64,000 bases of DNA from Rugalucina vietnamica (GCA_964017185.1 OZ024870.1:33503621-33567620); one strand, 5' to 3'. Shown: positions 11,494 to 20,643, counted from the first letter of the stretch. Translations and numbers: made by a program. Notes: a model not told the origin generated them from the sequence alone.

Positions 11494-11732
11494 GAACCAT
11501 TGCCTGAGAAAACCAACAATTGGTGTTTCTGACCAGATCCCACACAAGCAAGCCTGTACAGTCACTAAAGCAGGCAAGGACCCTGAAATTTCAGATTTAA
11601 GAATATTAAAGAGGAATTGTACTATCTGTGTAGCGAAAACAAAGGCACTGATCAGCTGTGCAGTTACTGTACAGCTGATCTGCGCCTTTGTTTTCGCATA
11701 TGCAGATTGTTGGTTTTCTCATGCAGCGGCTC
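11494..11732 (+). mobile_element. Hairpin MITE copy 1
   Basis: Family of ~235-bp elements with termini GAGCC..GAGAAAACCAACAAT and the complement, and an internal near-perfect palindrome (GATCAGCTTCGC core flanked by GCGAAAACAAAGGCG). TSD ATTT at 11490-11493 and 11733-11736. This copy lies upstream of the ubiquitin-ligase start codon, and its left terminus has drifted to GAACC. Confidence 0.88.
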
Positions 11733-11852
11733 ATTTGTCCTTGAATCTGCTTGAAACCATGTCAGAATTCACAAGACAGACCCAGTTTGTTGCTCACAGA
11801 TGGAGCACAGACCCACTCTTAGCTACAAAATGTCACAGTGCTGGATGTGCCG

Positions 11853-12117
11853 TTAGTTTACATGAAATATTTTGTGTTTACAGATACAGCTAATGTGATG
11901 TTTACATGAAACATGCTGTGTTTACAGATACAGCTAATGTGATTTTACATGAAATATGCTGTGTTTACAGATACAGCTAATGTGATGTTTACATGAAATA
12001 TGCTGTGTTTACAGATACAGCTAATGTGATTTTACATGAAATATGCTGTGTTTACCGATACAGCTAATGTGATGTTTACATGAAACATGCTGTGTTTACA
12101 GATACAGCTGATGTGAT
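11853..12117 (+). repeat. Alternating 44/43-bp tandem repeat, 6 units
   Basis: CAGCTAATGT (last unit CAGCTGATGT) starts at 11887, 11931, 11974, 12018, 12061 and 12105. The spacing alternates 44, 43, 44, 43, 44 because every second unit carries an extra base around TTTACATG. The true period is therefore an 87-bp dimer. The array ends 18 bp before the start codon of the ubiquitin-ligase gene. Confidence 0.9.
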
Positions 12118-12134
12118 GAAAACTCCCACTTGAG

Positions 12135-12254
12135 ATGTCTCGTAAGCTCAGCCTGAGAAGGGAGCTGTTCTACAAGAATATAGATGTACTGCTCACCTCC
12201 AACAGTCTACATACAGTAGAGGAGGAATATGATAGAGAAGACCCAGAAACTCAG
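12135..12254 (+). CDS. MARCH-like gene, exon 1 (start codon)
   Basis: ATG at 12135 with G at -3; residues 1-40 (MSRKLSLRREL..), ending GAA ACT CAG before a GTCAGC donor. It ends in phase 0. The 87-bp dimer array lies immediately upstream, so the promoter/5'UTR context is repetitive. Confidence 0.8.
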
Positions 12255-15200
12255 GTCAGCATAGCATTCAAGTGATACATCTGAGAAGTCAAATAGGGAC
12301 ATTTCGTTTTCTAAGACGGGAGAAAACAACATCAGGAAAACATGTCCGTGAAATGTTTACCCCCCTCAAACCCCACTTTTATATAGCAAAACTGGGGTAT
12401 GCAGGCGTATACTTATTTTGCTTATTTTTGCTCCAAAACATAGATTGTGGGTACACAAGGCGCTTCTAACGTGTAGCTTCTAACGTGTACCCACAATCTC
12501 TGTTTTGAGCAAAAATGAGAAAAATATCAAAATTTTTCTGTTGAAAATTTTCATTTTTTACAACTTTTAAAATCTCTGTATATTGCATGGGCATGTTTTC
12601 GTAATGAAGAAGGAAATTCTTTATCTGGGACCTTGTGAATCAATGAAAGACAAAGTCATGTTTGACCACTATTATTGCATAATGCTGTGAGAACAAATGA
12701 GCCTGTGCGTGAGAAAACCAACAATTTGGGTTTCCGATCAGGTCCAACACAAACCGGGCTGTACAGTCACAGAAAATGGATAGAGGCTGGAAATTTTGGA
12801 TCTAGAAAGTAGAGGAATTGTACTATTGTTGTAGCGAAAACAAAGGCGCTGATCAGCTGTGCAGTTACTGCACAGCTGATCTGCGCCTTTGTTTTCGCAT
12901 AAGCAGATTGTTGGTTTTCTCATGCAAAGGCTCAAATGACAAACTACATTTTACTGCCTTTAACTATCACAATTTCATATATATGCCTTACGGCCTTTAT
13001 TCTTAAATGCTCTTTCTGGGGGTACTTAAGTTTCTCACAATGGGCACTTGCTTTGCATGGTGCCCTGTAACAAGTAATAAGTAAAAGCCGTGATTAACAG
13101 GCTAGCAGCGCATGCACTTGAATTGAGTCCTCCATCAAACCACCCATCATTAGTATTAATTTATATATTGACCATTCAAATCAGCACATTAGCTAACGGT
13201 CAATGATGGTTAGACAACAAGGGGATTAGACAAACAAACCAACACATGCTTTTTACAGGTAAATATAGGTGCAAAAACACAAAGTTTGTCTAAGGAAATA
13301 GGGGTGGGCGTGGTTATACCTTGCTGGTGGAGGAGTCAGTTGCCTGATCAATACACAACTTTTGTTTTCCGTAATACATGCCTTTTAATATGTAGCACAG
13401 GAATTTATGCAGTAATAACTGTTAACATGATGTATTTAGTTTGTTGTTTCAGAATCAGGAAGTAGCCAAGTCAACAGATGCCCTATCTGCACAGAACAAA
13501 GAGAACCAGCCAAGAGAAGCTCACTGTCCACTGCTAACCCAACCAAGAAAGTTCCCTCCTGGTCCCAGCTCCCAGGGTTTAACACAGCCTGAAGAGGGAG
13601 CTAGCAGGTCGCCTATATACAAAGGTCAAAGTCACAAAGGGGCTGAGGTCATGGCCGACAAGTCCTGGAGCAATGGTGCTGGAAACCAGTCCAGGGAGAG
13701 ATTAGTGAGGCCTGGTACCCCGTACACAGAAATAGATGAGTCCAAAGTTGGTCTCAATAAAAAGGTAAATGTGAAAACCTGTAATAGCAATTGTTTTATA
13801 TGTCAGCTTTTATATGTAGCTGGGTTGGATTACCAGAGTATGTTGCTTTGTGACCTGCATGATCTCAAACCCTGTACATGTAGTTGTTATTTGTTGAGAC
13901 CTAGATTCTTGTGTTTTTTAGTCTGCGCCTCTGAGGTTCCAATTTCCAGCTACAGTAGAAATAACAGATCTCAACAATAACAACAACAGCTGTCCAGACA
14001 GGAACAGACCTGATAATCTCCCCTTCTCACCGATAACAAGTAGGTTATAGTGCAAATGATTGTGGCAGGATTCCAGACTTTCGTATAAAACTTTGAAATT
14101 ATTTACAGCCTCCATACTACCTCAGCTGTTGAGTAGGATATTAAACAAGAAATCAACCAGCAAACAAAATAATTATAGTGACTAGGAGAGGGAATACATG
14201 ATTTACCTCCCAATAGTTCTGGCAACACAATAATTATAGTGACTAGGGGAGGGGAGTTATAGTTCTAGTAGTTAGTGCTTCATAACCCTGGTTGAAGGGT
14301 CAAGAGTTCAAACCGCACTGCGTTATGCTGCGCCTTTCAGTAAGACACATGAACTCCCAACAGTTCTGGTTAATAGCCAAAAGACTGGTTCTCTGCCCTG
14401 ATATGATCGAAAAAGTTTTGATATTTTGTTGTGTCAACTTTGCAAAGCTTTAGTAATACTCGATTTCAACAAGTACAGCTTAAAAGAAAGAAAAGCTGCC
14501 AACAGATTGACAAAAATGTCGACTAGGCATCTTCTCTGTTTACTTGAGCATGTGCATTCTGAAACTATGATCATAATTCATTTTTGTCTTGTGTCTTTTT
14601 ATGAGACATAAGCAAACAGAATAGCCCCAGATACATAGGCAAACAGAATAGCGGCTTCCCATCTGGGGCTATTCTGTTTGCCTAGAGGAATTTCGTAGAA
14701 AATTGGAATAAAATTAAATCACACCTGAAGCCCCTAAAAATGACAGTGGACACATCCAAATGATAATGGTGGGTGAATCCATTCGTTATATTTTGGTTAA
14801 TGTTTTTTTGTCTGCTTTGTTATCAGAAGATGGAAAATCTAGCAGGTCACCAACCTCGCCATTCTCTGATATGTGTGAGGAGAGATGTAAAGCCTGCAGT
14901 CACCAGGACGTGGTTCGAGCCCTACCCATGAGTCCGGCTTATGCGAGGACAAGTACACCTGGGCCAGTAAACACAATCTCCAGTGAACCACTGTGTACAA
15001 CAATCTCAGAGGAGAAGTGAGTGACTAACTACAAAAATATAGCTCTTCTAGAAATACATATTTTCACATGAAAAATAGTTTCGTTAACTGTAATAGTGGG
15101 TGTTGGTTAAAGCCCCATGTTGGTTAAAGCCCCACATGGGGCACATGTGGAACAAGCCTAATTCTGCTTGGCAATGTGCTGATGGATGTCTTTTTTTGGG

Positions 15201-18200
15201 GTTCTCCCATTTTGTCCTATCTACTGATTGACCCATCTCAAACGATTGACATGATCTTGATAGGTGCGTAAAACTAATAAACATACACTCAAAATACTTT
15301 TGTGCATACATTCTTGCTGAGTATGAATTATTGTTTATTTGCACATGGATGTTTCTATTTAATTCAATGAGAGAAATGCCTATCTGTATTGATGACATCT
15401 CTGAGGAGGGGCAAACTTGTGTTGTCATGTGACTGCACAGGAACTATCAGAATCTTACATATCTTGTACCTGTTCTTTATATATTATGCTAAACCAAAGA
15501 TACAGATCAGTAACACACAGCTGATCAGTGCCTTTGTATTCACTTCACTGACAGTACAAGACTTCTGCTCAAATCCAAAATATCAAGCTTCTACCCGCCT
15601 ATGACCATAGAGGCTGGTCTGTGTCGGTCAAGGTTCAAATGAGCCGCGTCATGAGAAAACCGGATTTTTGCCTATGTTAAAACAAAGGCGCAGAGCTTCG
15701 CAGTAACTGCGAAGCTGATCAGTGCCTTTCTTTTCGCTACTCGGATAGTACAATCCCTTTTCTACTTATATCCAAAATTTCAAGCTTCTGAGACTGTACA
15801 GGCTGGTTTGTGTCAAACCTGGTCGGAAACTCCGAAGACTGGTTTTCTCACGTAGCTGCTCAAATTATTCCTATTTTCAGTGACAATAACATGTGTCGTA
15901 TCTGCCATGACGACGACTCCGAGGAGGAACTAGTATCACCATGTGACTGTGCAGGAACTATGGGAATGCTACACATTTCGTGCCTAGAACAGTGGCTGGG
16001 CTCATCAAAGACGACAAAATGCGAGATTTGTCAGTTTCAGTTCAGTGTTGTGAAGAAGCCGCAGTCAGTTAGATGGGTAGGTTGAAAAAAGTGTTTTAAA
16101 CACTAAAATGAGCCGCCTCATGAGAAAACCAACAGTGCGGTCTTTTGACAGGTCCGACACAAACCAAACTATACAAGCACAGAAGATGGTTAGAGGCTGG
16201 AAATTTGGTTTTAGGAAGAAGAGGAATTGTGCTATCCGTGCAGCGAAAACAATGGCGCTGATCAGCTTCGCGGTTACCGCAAATCTGATCTGTCTTTTTT
16301 TTTCGCATATGTAGATTGTTGTTTTTTCTCACAATGTGGCTCAAATGTCCAGCAATAATAAAATTAAACTAGTGTTTGCACATAAAAAAAAAAACAGAGG
16401 GTTTTTTGTTTGTATAAAGAAGAGTTGTGAAACAATAAGACATGCAAAACAAACAATTTCTAAAGTCAAATACTTTGTTGTCAATTTATAAAAGTATTAT
16501 AGCAATAATTTTACAATTTCCAGAAAAAAAGTTGTCAGTTACTAGATCCTGTCAAATGTGGCAATAGAGAATGGGTGAATTTATGTAGCATATCTCAAAT
16601 TTTCCAAATCTAACAGAGGGAGAGCGGTGGCGTAGTGGTAGAGCGTCAGAATCCGAATCAAGAGGTCCTGGGTTCGATCCCCACAAGCGGCACCATGTTG
16701 GGTCCTTGGGCAAGACACATTAACTCCCTACAGTACTGGTTAAACCCAGGAAACGTTGGCTCCGTCCCGACATGACTGAAAGATTGTTGACTTGGACGTT
16801 AAGCCTCAATACAAACAAACAAACAAATCTAACAGATTTACATTTTCACCAGTACCTAAAGGAGCCAAGTTTGATCCGTGAGAGGAGGCTTATGATTAGA
16901 GACATTATTATCATCATCAGTCTGGGACTCTTCGTGGTCATCGTCAGTATCCTGTGCGTGATCTTCTCTAAGAGACTGCAAGATAAAGATCAGGATGCTG
17001 CATCTGCGCTGTTGATTGTGGTCCCCACTACAGGTGTTATACTCTACATGGGATTTCTTATAGTAAGCAAAAATAAACTTCATAATTATGGCAATGGTCC
17101 TTAATTTCTTGTGGTCCTAAGATTTACTGTTATCAAATCTGAATGAAATGATTTTACTATATGAGCCTGTGCGTAAGAAAACCAACGAGTTCCCACCAGG
17201 TCCGACACAAACCGACCTGTACAGTCACAGAGATGGTTGGAAAAGTAGAGGAATTGTACTATCTGTGTAGCGAAAACAGTTACTGCGAAGCTGATCTGCG
17301 CCTTTGTTTTCGCCTATGCAGATTATCAGCTTTGCAGTTACTGCGAAGCTGATCTGCGCCTTTGTTTTCGCCTATGCAGATTGTTGCTTTTCCCATGCGG
17401 CAGCTCATATATAAAATGATGACTGTGAAAAACTACAGCTGGCATCTAGGAACTATCTGATCTGCAGATTCTGTTGGTATAAATGTCAGTAGCTATGGAG
17501 AATCATTTAAAGTTGAAATAAACATTTGAGCCACCGCATGAGAAAACCAACAATCTGCATATGCGAAAACAAAAGGCGCAGATCAGCTTCGCAGTAACCG
17601 CGAAGCTGATCAGCGCCTTTGTTTTCGCTGCATGGATAGTACAATTCCTCTACTTTCTAAAACCAAAATTTTCAGCCTCAAGCCTGTGACTGCACAGCCT
17701 GGTTTGTGTCAGACCTGGCTGGAACCCAAATTGTTGGTTTTCTCCCTTACAAGCTTATTTATAAGAGAAACCAAAACCTGTTTTGGTTTTCTGTCTAGAT
17801 CATAACCATACTGGTCAGCTCAGCGGAGGACCTAGAATTAAGAAAACGGATAAAGTTATTTAACTGCATAGAAAGTAAATGAAAAAGGGGTTCATTAGAT
17901 TATTCAGATGGTTTACTTGCATTTTGAACGAGCATTTCAAGAGCAAGAGCATTTCAGTGTTAACATGGATTTAACAATGCACTTATGGGAATGATTTCAG
18001 TTTATTGTCCACAAGATCAGACAGAGGTTTAAAGTATGGAAGACTGAGCATCACATGATCCAGATATCATACAGTGATGCCAAGCACAACACTAGCAACA
18101 AGATATTCCGTAGATTTCCGGTGCCAAAGACAAAGGTAGAGTGAGTATTGGGTCATTAAGGTATCTGTATATAAGCCGCCTCGTGGGAAAACCAACAAAT

Positions 18201-19372
18201 TAATATGGTTTCCGAACAGGTCCGACACAAACCGGCCTGTACAAGCACATAAAAGAGCTAGAAGCTTGAAATTTCGGATTTACGTAGAAGAGGAATTGTA
18301 CTATCCGAGTAGCGAAAACAAAGGCCCAGATCAGCTTCGCGGTTACCGCGAAGCTGATCTGCGCCTTTGTTTTCGCATATGCAAATTGTTGGTTTTCCCA
18401 TGAGACGGCTAATATAATAGAGGGATCAAAGATGATTTTCATGCATTAACATCCTCTAGGACCTGAGGGAAGTGTTGAAAACCATACGGTTTTCAACACT
18501 TCCCAAGGGACATTGTGAACGTTAATGAATGACAAAGTCGTGTTTGATTGCTATTATTGCATAAATTTATCGAAAATGTAAGGATTATTAATTGCGCACT
18601 ATATTTACATTTTAATACACATCAAAACTTTCATTCTTATGCTTGTTCCAGGCATACTTCAGTTACTCATTATATTAGCATGTGTATATTAGCTCTAAGT
18701 AAAATCTGTTTATTAACAGCATGCAAATTGCCTGATTAATACAAGGCTTTGATCTACATAAGTAAATGACTGTGACATGGGTATTTATGCTATAAAATTG
18801 TTTAATATCTGAATGGAGAATTTTGATAAAGTTTAAGGAATGCATTGTCTGTTCTCTGTGAAAAACTCATTTTCTCAAAACTGAAAGCACATAGTAAATG
18901 TGTATCTGTTTAGTCTCATAGGAGACCAGGCTTCACATTTTGGTGTTTAACAGAGAAACTTATTTTTTGGTGTAATCAAGACCTAATGATACGATTTAGA
19001 GATGTTCATGGCAAAATCTTGATAAAGTTCTTCACAAATCAGAACTGAATGTGTTAAATGTAACTAAATTAAATCACAATACATTTTCAGAGAAAACAGC
19101 ATCCAGCTTCTACCTCAGTTTTGACACGTCTGGACCCCCTGTTGACTAGGTTTTCCCTAGAGTCCTACAAGGCAGCCATGTACAATCCCATACTTCCTGC
19201 CATACCAGAGCATTGTGGGATAGAGGGGATAGAACTCCACACTAACTCATCATCAGTGATATCCCTTGATGATGAAGACACTCCACTGCAGTATTATCAG
19301 CCCCCTAGGGCTGGGGATACATCTATTTTGTATAATGAGACTGGGAGATTGCTCCAAGAGACTGGTGTATAA
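12135..19372 (+). CDS. MARCH-family (RING-CH) membrane E3 ubiquitin ligase, 8 coding exons
   Basis: Joined exons: 12135-12254, 13453-13764, 13922-14039, 14827-15016, 15881-16076, 16853-17062, 18001-18135 and 19091-19372 (1563 nt, 520 residues). All introns are GT-AG with phases 0,0,1,2,0,0,0, which match at every junction. Residues 1-246 are polar and low-complexity. A C4HC3 RING-CH follows with ligands C252, C255, C268, C270, H278, C281, C294 and C297. Two hydrophobic segments (about 330-350 and 363-385) and a cytosolic tail ending ETGV come last. In the family, the RING-CH recruits an E2 and ubiquitinates membrane proteins, usually on endosomes or at the plasma membrane. Closest by motif spacing (CAGTMGMLH, CLEQWL) and by the C-terminal class I PDZ ligand is MARCH2/3; the long N-terminus is an extension. 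The start has an in-frame TGA 18 bp upstream. Splicing is my prediction, unsupported by transcripts. Confidence 0.9.
12330..12606 (+). mobile_element. Palindromic element (ACATAGATTGTGGGTAC family), copy a
   Basis: The ends are CATCAGGAAAACATGTCC at the left and the inverted CATTACGAAAACATGCCC at the right. The centre is an inverted repeat built on AAAACATAGATTGTGGGTAC. It lies in intron 1. Other copies: 28391-28675, about 35505-35600, about 45405-45645, about 48205-48365, 55904-56046 and 56819-57085. Confidence 0.8.
12699..12933 (+). mobile_element. Hairpin MITE copy 2 (intron 1)
   Basis: The termini are GAGCCTGTGCGTGAGAAAAC and the inverted GTTTTCTCATGCAAAGGCTC. TSD AAAT at 12695-12698 and 12934-12937. 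The internal palindrome is intact. Confidence 0.92.
13453..13764 (+). CDS. MARCH-like gene, exon 2
   Basis: The acceptor TTGTTGTTTCAG is followed by 104 codons (residues 41-144) rich in Q, P, S, G and N, probably disordered. The donor is AAG/GTAAAT. Both boundaries are phase 0. The open frame continues past the donor into the intron, so the frame end at 13980 is not meaningful. Confidence 0.85.
13922..14039 (+). CDS. MARCH-like gene, exon 3
   Basis: The acceptor is GTTTTTTAG and the donor ACAA/GTAGGT; it encodes residues 145-183 plus one base (SAPLRFQFPATVEITDLN..). It contains a run of asparagines from an AAC/AAT repeat (AACAATAACAACAACAGC). It ends in phase 1, as the next exon requires. 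Confidence 0.78.
14250..14390 (+). mobile_element. Degenerate tRNA-type SINE
   Basis: A B-box-like GAGTTCAAACC and a downstream AAGACACATGAACTCCC segment resemble the body of the SINE at 16618. The A-box is weak. It sits in intron 3. Confidence 0.45.
14570..14775. repeat. Interspersed repeat with GGGGCTATTCTGTTTGC inverted motif
   Basis: GCAAACAGAATAGCCCC and its complement occur about 60 bp apart. They are followed by CATCCAAATGATAATGGTGGG. Related copies are at about 54240-54345 and 58505-58655. It ends close to exon 4 of the ubiquitin-ligase gene. Confidence 0.6.
14827..15016 (+). CDS. MARCH-like gene, exon 4
   Basis: The acceptor is GTTATCAG and the donor GAGAA/GTGAGT. It enters in phase 1 and leaves in phase 2. 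It encodes the Ser/Pro-rich linker before the RING-CH (about residues 184-246), including a C-E-E-R-C-K-A-C cluster upstream of the canonical domain. Confidence 0.85.
15098..15290 (+). mobile_element. Decayed SINE, same family as 33525 and 37892
   Basis: It shares the body words GACAAGCC, AGTTCTGCTT, GGGGTTCTCCC, ACTGATTGRCCC and GGYGCGTAAAACT with the better copies at 33525-33760 and 37892-38116. The tRNA-like head is largely lost. It lies in intron 4. Confidence 0.6.
15371..15475 (+). pseudogene. Decayed duplicate of the RING-CH exon
   Basis: This segment aligns base by base with 15891-15995 of exon 5. Shared words include GAGGAGG, CATGTGACTG, GCAGGAACTAT, AGAATCTTACAT (GGAATGCTACAT in exon 5) and ATCTTGTACCTG (TTTCGTGCCTAG). 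One reading gives LSCDCTGTIRILHILYL, where the exon has SPCDCAGTMGMLHISCL. The first two cysteines fall out of frame and the Cys after the His is lost. No acceptor or donor fits. It is a dead exon copy about 510 bp upstream of the live one. Confidence 0.75.
15505..15632 (-). mobile_element. Partial hairpin MITE (11th, truncated copy)
   Basis: It matches the body of the MITE family in reverse orientation: GCTGATCAGTGCCTTTG, a GACAGTACAA-like word, ATCCAAAATATCAAGCTTC, GGCTGGTCTGTGTCGG. It has no recognisable termini and abuts copy 3. Confidence 0.6.
15641..15861 (-). mobile_element. Hairpin MITE copy 3 (intron 4, next to exon 5)
   Basis: The termini are GAGCCGCGTCATGAGAAAAC and GTTTTCTCACGTAGCTGCTC. 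TSD AAAT at 15637-15640 and 15862-15865. It ends 19 nt before exon 5 and is opposite in orientation to copy 4. Confidence 0.92.
15881..16076 (+). CDS. MARCH-like gene, exon 5 (RING-CH domain)
   Basis: The acceptor CTATTTTCAG enters in phase 2 and the donor TGG/GTAGGT leaves in phase 0. Residues 247-312 hold the whole RING-CH with all eight zinc ligands. The length of 196 nt is not a multiple of three, so skipping it would shift the frame and remove the catalytic domain. MITE copies in opposite orientation end 19 nt upstream and begin 33 nt downstream. Confidence 0.93.
16110..16342 (+). mobile_element. Hairpin MITE copy 4 (intron 5, next to exon 5)
   Basis: The termini are GAGCCGCCTCATGAGAAAAC and TTTTTTCTCACAATGTGGCTC (the last one in two parts). 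TSD AAAT at 16106-16109 and 16343-16346. It begins 33 nt after exon 5. Confidence 0.92.
16618..16824 (+). mobile_element. tRNA-derived SINE with 12-bp TSD, next to exon 6
   Basis: A-box-like GGCGTAGTGGTAGAGCG and B-box GGTTCGATCCC are present, followed by a body (CCTTGGGCAAGACACATTAA) and a (CAAA)n tail. It is flanked by AAATCTAACAGA at 16606-16617 and 16825-16836. The head resembles a tRNA but the sequence is a retroposed element. Confidence 0.9.
16853..17062 (+). CDS. MARCH-like gene, exon 6 (membrane segments)
   Basis: The acceptor is TTTTCACCAG and the donor ATA/GTAAGC; it encodes 70 residues in phase 0. Residues 313-382 include a basic stretch (RERR), a first hydrophobic span (IIIIISLGLFVVIVSILCVI), a charged loop (KRLQDKDQD) and most of the second span. 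Two spans after the RING-CH are the MARCH2/3 arrangement. A SINE ends 16 bp before the exon, including its duplicated target. Confidence 0.9.
17163..17406 (+). mobile_element. Hairpin MITE copy 5 (intron 6)
   Basis: TSD ATAT at 17159-17162 and 17407-17410. It has lost part of the palindrome and carries an internal duplication of the GCGAAGCTGATCTGCGCC segment. Confidence 0.88.
17528..17756 (-). mobile_element. Hairpin MITE copy 6 (intron 6)
   Basis: TSD ATTT at 17524-17527 and 17757-17760. The right terminus has mutated to AGCTT. It lies 121 bp from copy 5 in the opposite orientation. Confidence 0.88.
18001..18135 (+). CDS. MARCH-like gene, exon 7
   Basis: The acceptor is AATGATTTCAG and the donor AAAG/GTAGAG; it encodes 45 codons in phase 0, residues 383-427. 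It finishes the second hydrophobic segment and begins a basic cytosolic tail (HKIRQRFKVWK). If the donor were not used, the frame would stop at TGA 18142-18144, giving a protein of 429 residues. Confidence 0.82.
18173..18411 (+). mobile_element. Hairpin MITE copy 7 (intron 7)
   Basis: The terminal bases have changed to AAGCC and GGCTA. TSD ATAT at 18169-18172 and 18412-18415. The left end is 37 bp after the exon 7 donor. Confidence 0.88.
18467..18504. repeat. Perfect 17-bp hairpin
   Basis: GGGAAGTGTTGAAAACC, a 4-base loop ATAC, then the exact complement. The sequence after it (GACAAAGTCGTGTTTGA..CTATTATTGCATAA) recurs at about 12646-12682, so it may be an end of another small inverted-repeat element. 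Confidence 0.85.
19091..19372 (+). CDS. MARCH-like gene, exon 8 (C-terminus, stop TAA)
   Basis: The acceptor is ACATTTTCAG; phase 0; residues 428-520 then TAA at 19370-19372. It ends ETGV, a class I PDZ-ligand pattern (T at -2, V at 0). Its last ~100 bp and the following UTR are repeated downstream (see 19269-20190). No AATAAA was noticed shortly after the stop. Confidence 0.85.
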   Translation, partial: RKQHPASTSVLTRLDPLLTRFSLESYKAAMYNPILPAIPEHCGIEGIELHTNSSSVISLDDEDTPLQYYQPPRAGDTSILYNETGRLLQETGV

Positions 19373-20190
19373 TTTAGGGATTGTGTATTGTGTTGTTCAG
19401 CAGTATAACGCTGCATTTTGTTGTTAGCCTACAATGGTGATGAGGACACTCCACTGCAGTATTATCAGCCCCTTATTCTGTATAATGAGACTCGGTGATT
19501 GCCCTAGGAAACTGGAGTTTAAATGCAGGGATCACATATCAGACTGGTGTATAATGTAATTCTATAACCCAGCAGTTAGTTGCTGACCTTGACATGGCAT
19601 AATGAGGAGACACAACTGCAGTATTATCAGCCCCTTAGGGCTGGGGATACATCTATTCTGTACAATGAGACTGGGAGGTTGCTCCAAGAGACTGGTGTAT
19701 AATTTAGGGCTTGTGTATAATGTTGTTCAGGGGTTTAACCCTGCATTTTGTTGTTAGCCTTCAATGATGATGAGGACACTCCACTGCAGTATTATCAGCC
19801 CCCTAGTGCTGGGGATACATCTGAGCCTGTGCATGAGAAAACCAACAATTTGCATATGCGAAAACAAAGGCGCAGACCAGCTTCGCGGTAACCGCGAAGC
19901 TGATCAACGCCTTTGTTTTCGCTACACAGATAGTACAATTCCTCTTCTTCTTAAATCCAAAAGTGCAAGTCTCTAGCCTGCTTCTGTGACTGTACAGGCT
20001 GGTTTGTGTCTGACCTGGTCGGAACCCAAATTGTTGGTTTTCTCACGCACAGGCTCATCTGTTCTGTATTATGAGACTGGGTGATTGCCCAAGGAAACTG
20101 GAGTTTAAATTCAGGGATCACATATGAGACTGGTGTATAATGTAATGTCTATAACCCAGCAGTTTGTTGTTGACCTTGACATTGCATGGA
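19269..20190 (+). repeat. Tandem duplications of the 3' end of exon 8
   Basis: GATGA(A/G)GACACTCCACTGCAG, or a variant, starts at 19269, 19438, about 19602 and 19769, giving four units of about 165 bp. Units 1 and 3 resemble each other, as do 2 and 4, so the array grew by doubling a ~332-bp pair. Unit 3 still spells the same C-terminus and stop as the gene. Unit 4 is split by MITE copy 8. Confidence 0.88.
19823..20056 (-). mobile_element. Hairpin MITE copy 8, in the duplicated 3' region
   Basis: TSD ATCT at 19819-19822 and 20057-20060. The sibling units show the uninterrupted GGGGATACATCTATTCTGT, confirming the 4-bp duplication directly. Confidence 0.95.
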
Positions 20191-20643
20191 CAGGCCTCTT
20201 CAGTATTAACTGGATCAGACACCTCTAAAGCAAGATTGGGGTATTGCTCCAGGACACCAGTGATTAATGTAGGGATCATTAATGGAGACTAGTGCTGTTG
20301 TTTAGAGGATAAATTCAGCTTAATGTTGCTTATCTTTATATGATATGGGATGCCATTGCACAAGTAAATTTTATGTTAACATTATTGCAAAATCGCTTCA
20401 GTATTGAACATTTTGTGAACTCTAGTCAAAATCAGGTCAGTAATATATTGGTGCTAACACACACTACTTGGTTATGTTTATGATATTCATTGATTTGTAT
20501 CTAGTCAGCTATTGCCTATTGTGTATCGCTGCACTTTCTCTTCATTGGAAGACTCATAATTTGCATTTGCAAACATTAAATTGACCCACTCACCAGCAGC
20601 AAGCTGACTGGGTTCTAATATGGTTATCATAGCAGAAAAATAT

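Noticed and set aside
13441-13980. Single long frame of 179 codons as an intronless gene
   Set aside because: It begins without ATG at an acceptor site and runs through a strong donor; it is exon 2 plus intron plus part of exon 3 in another phase.
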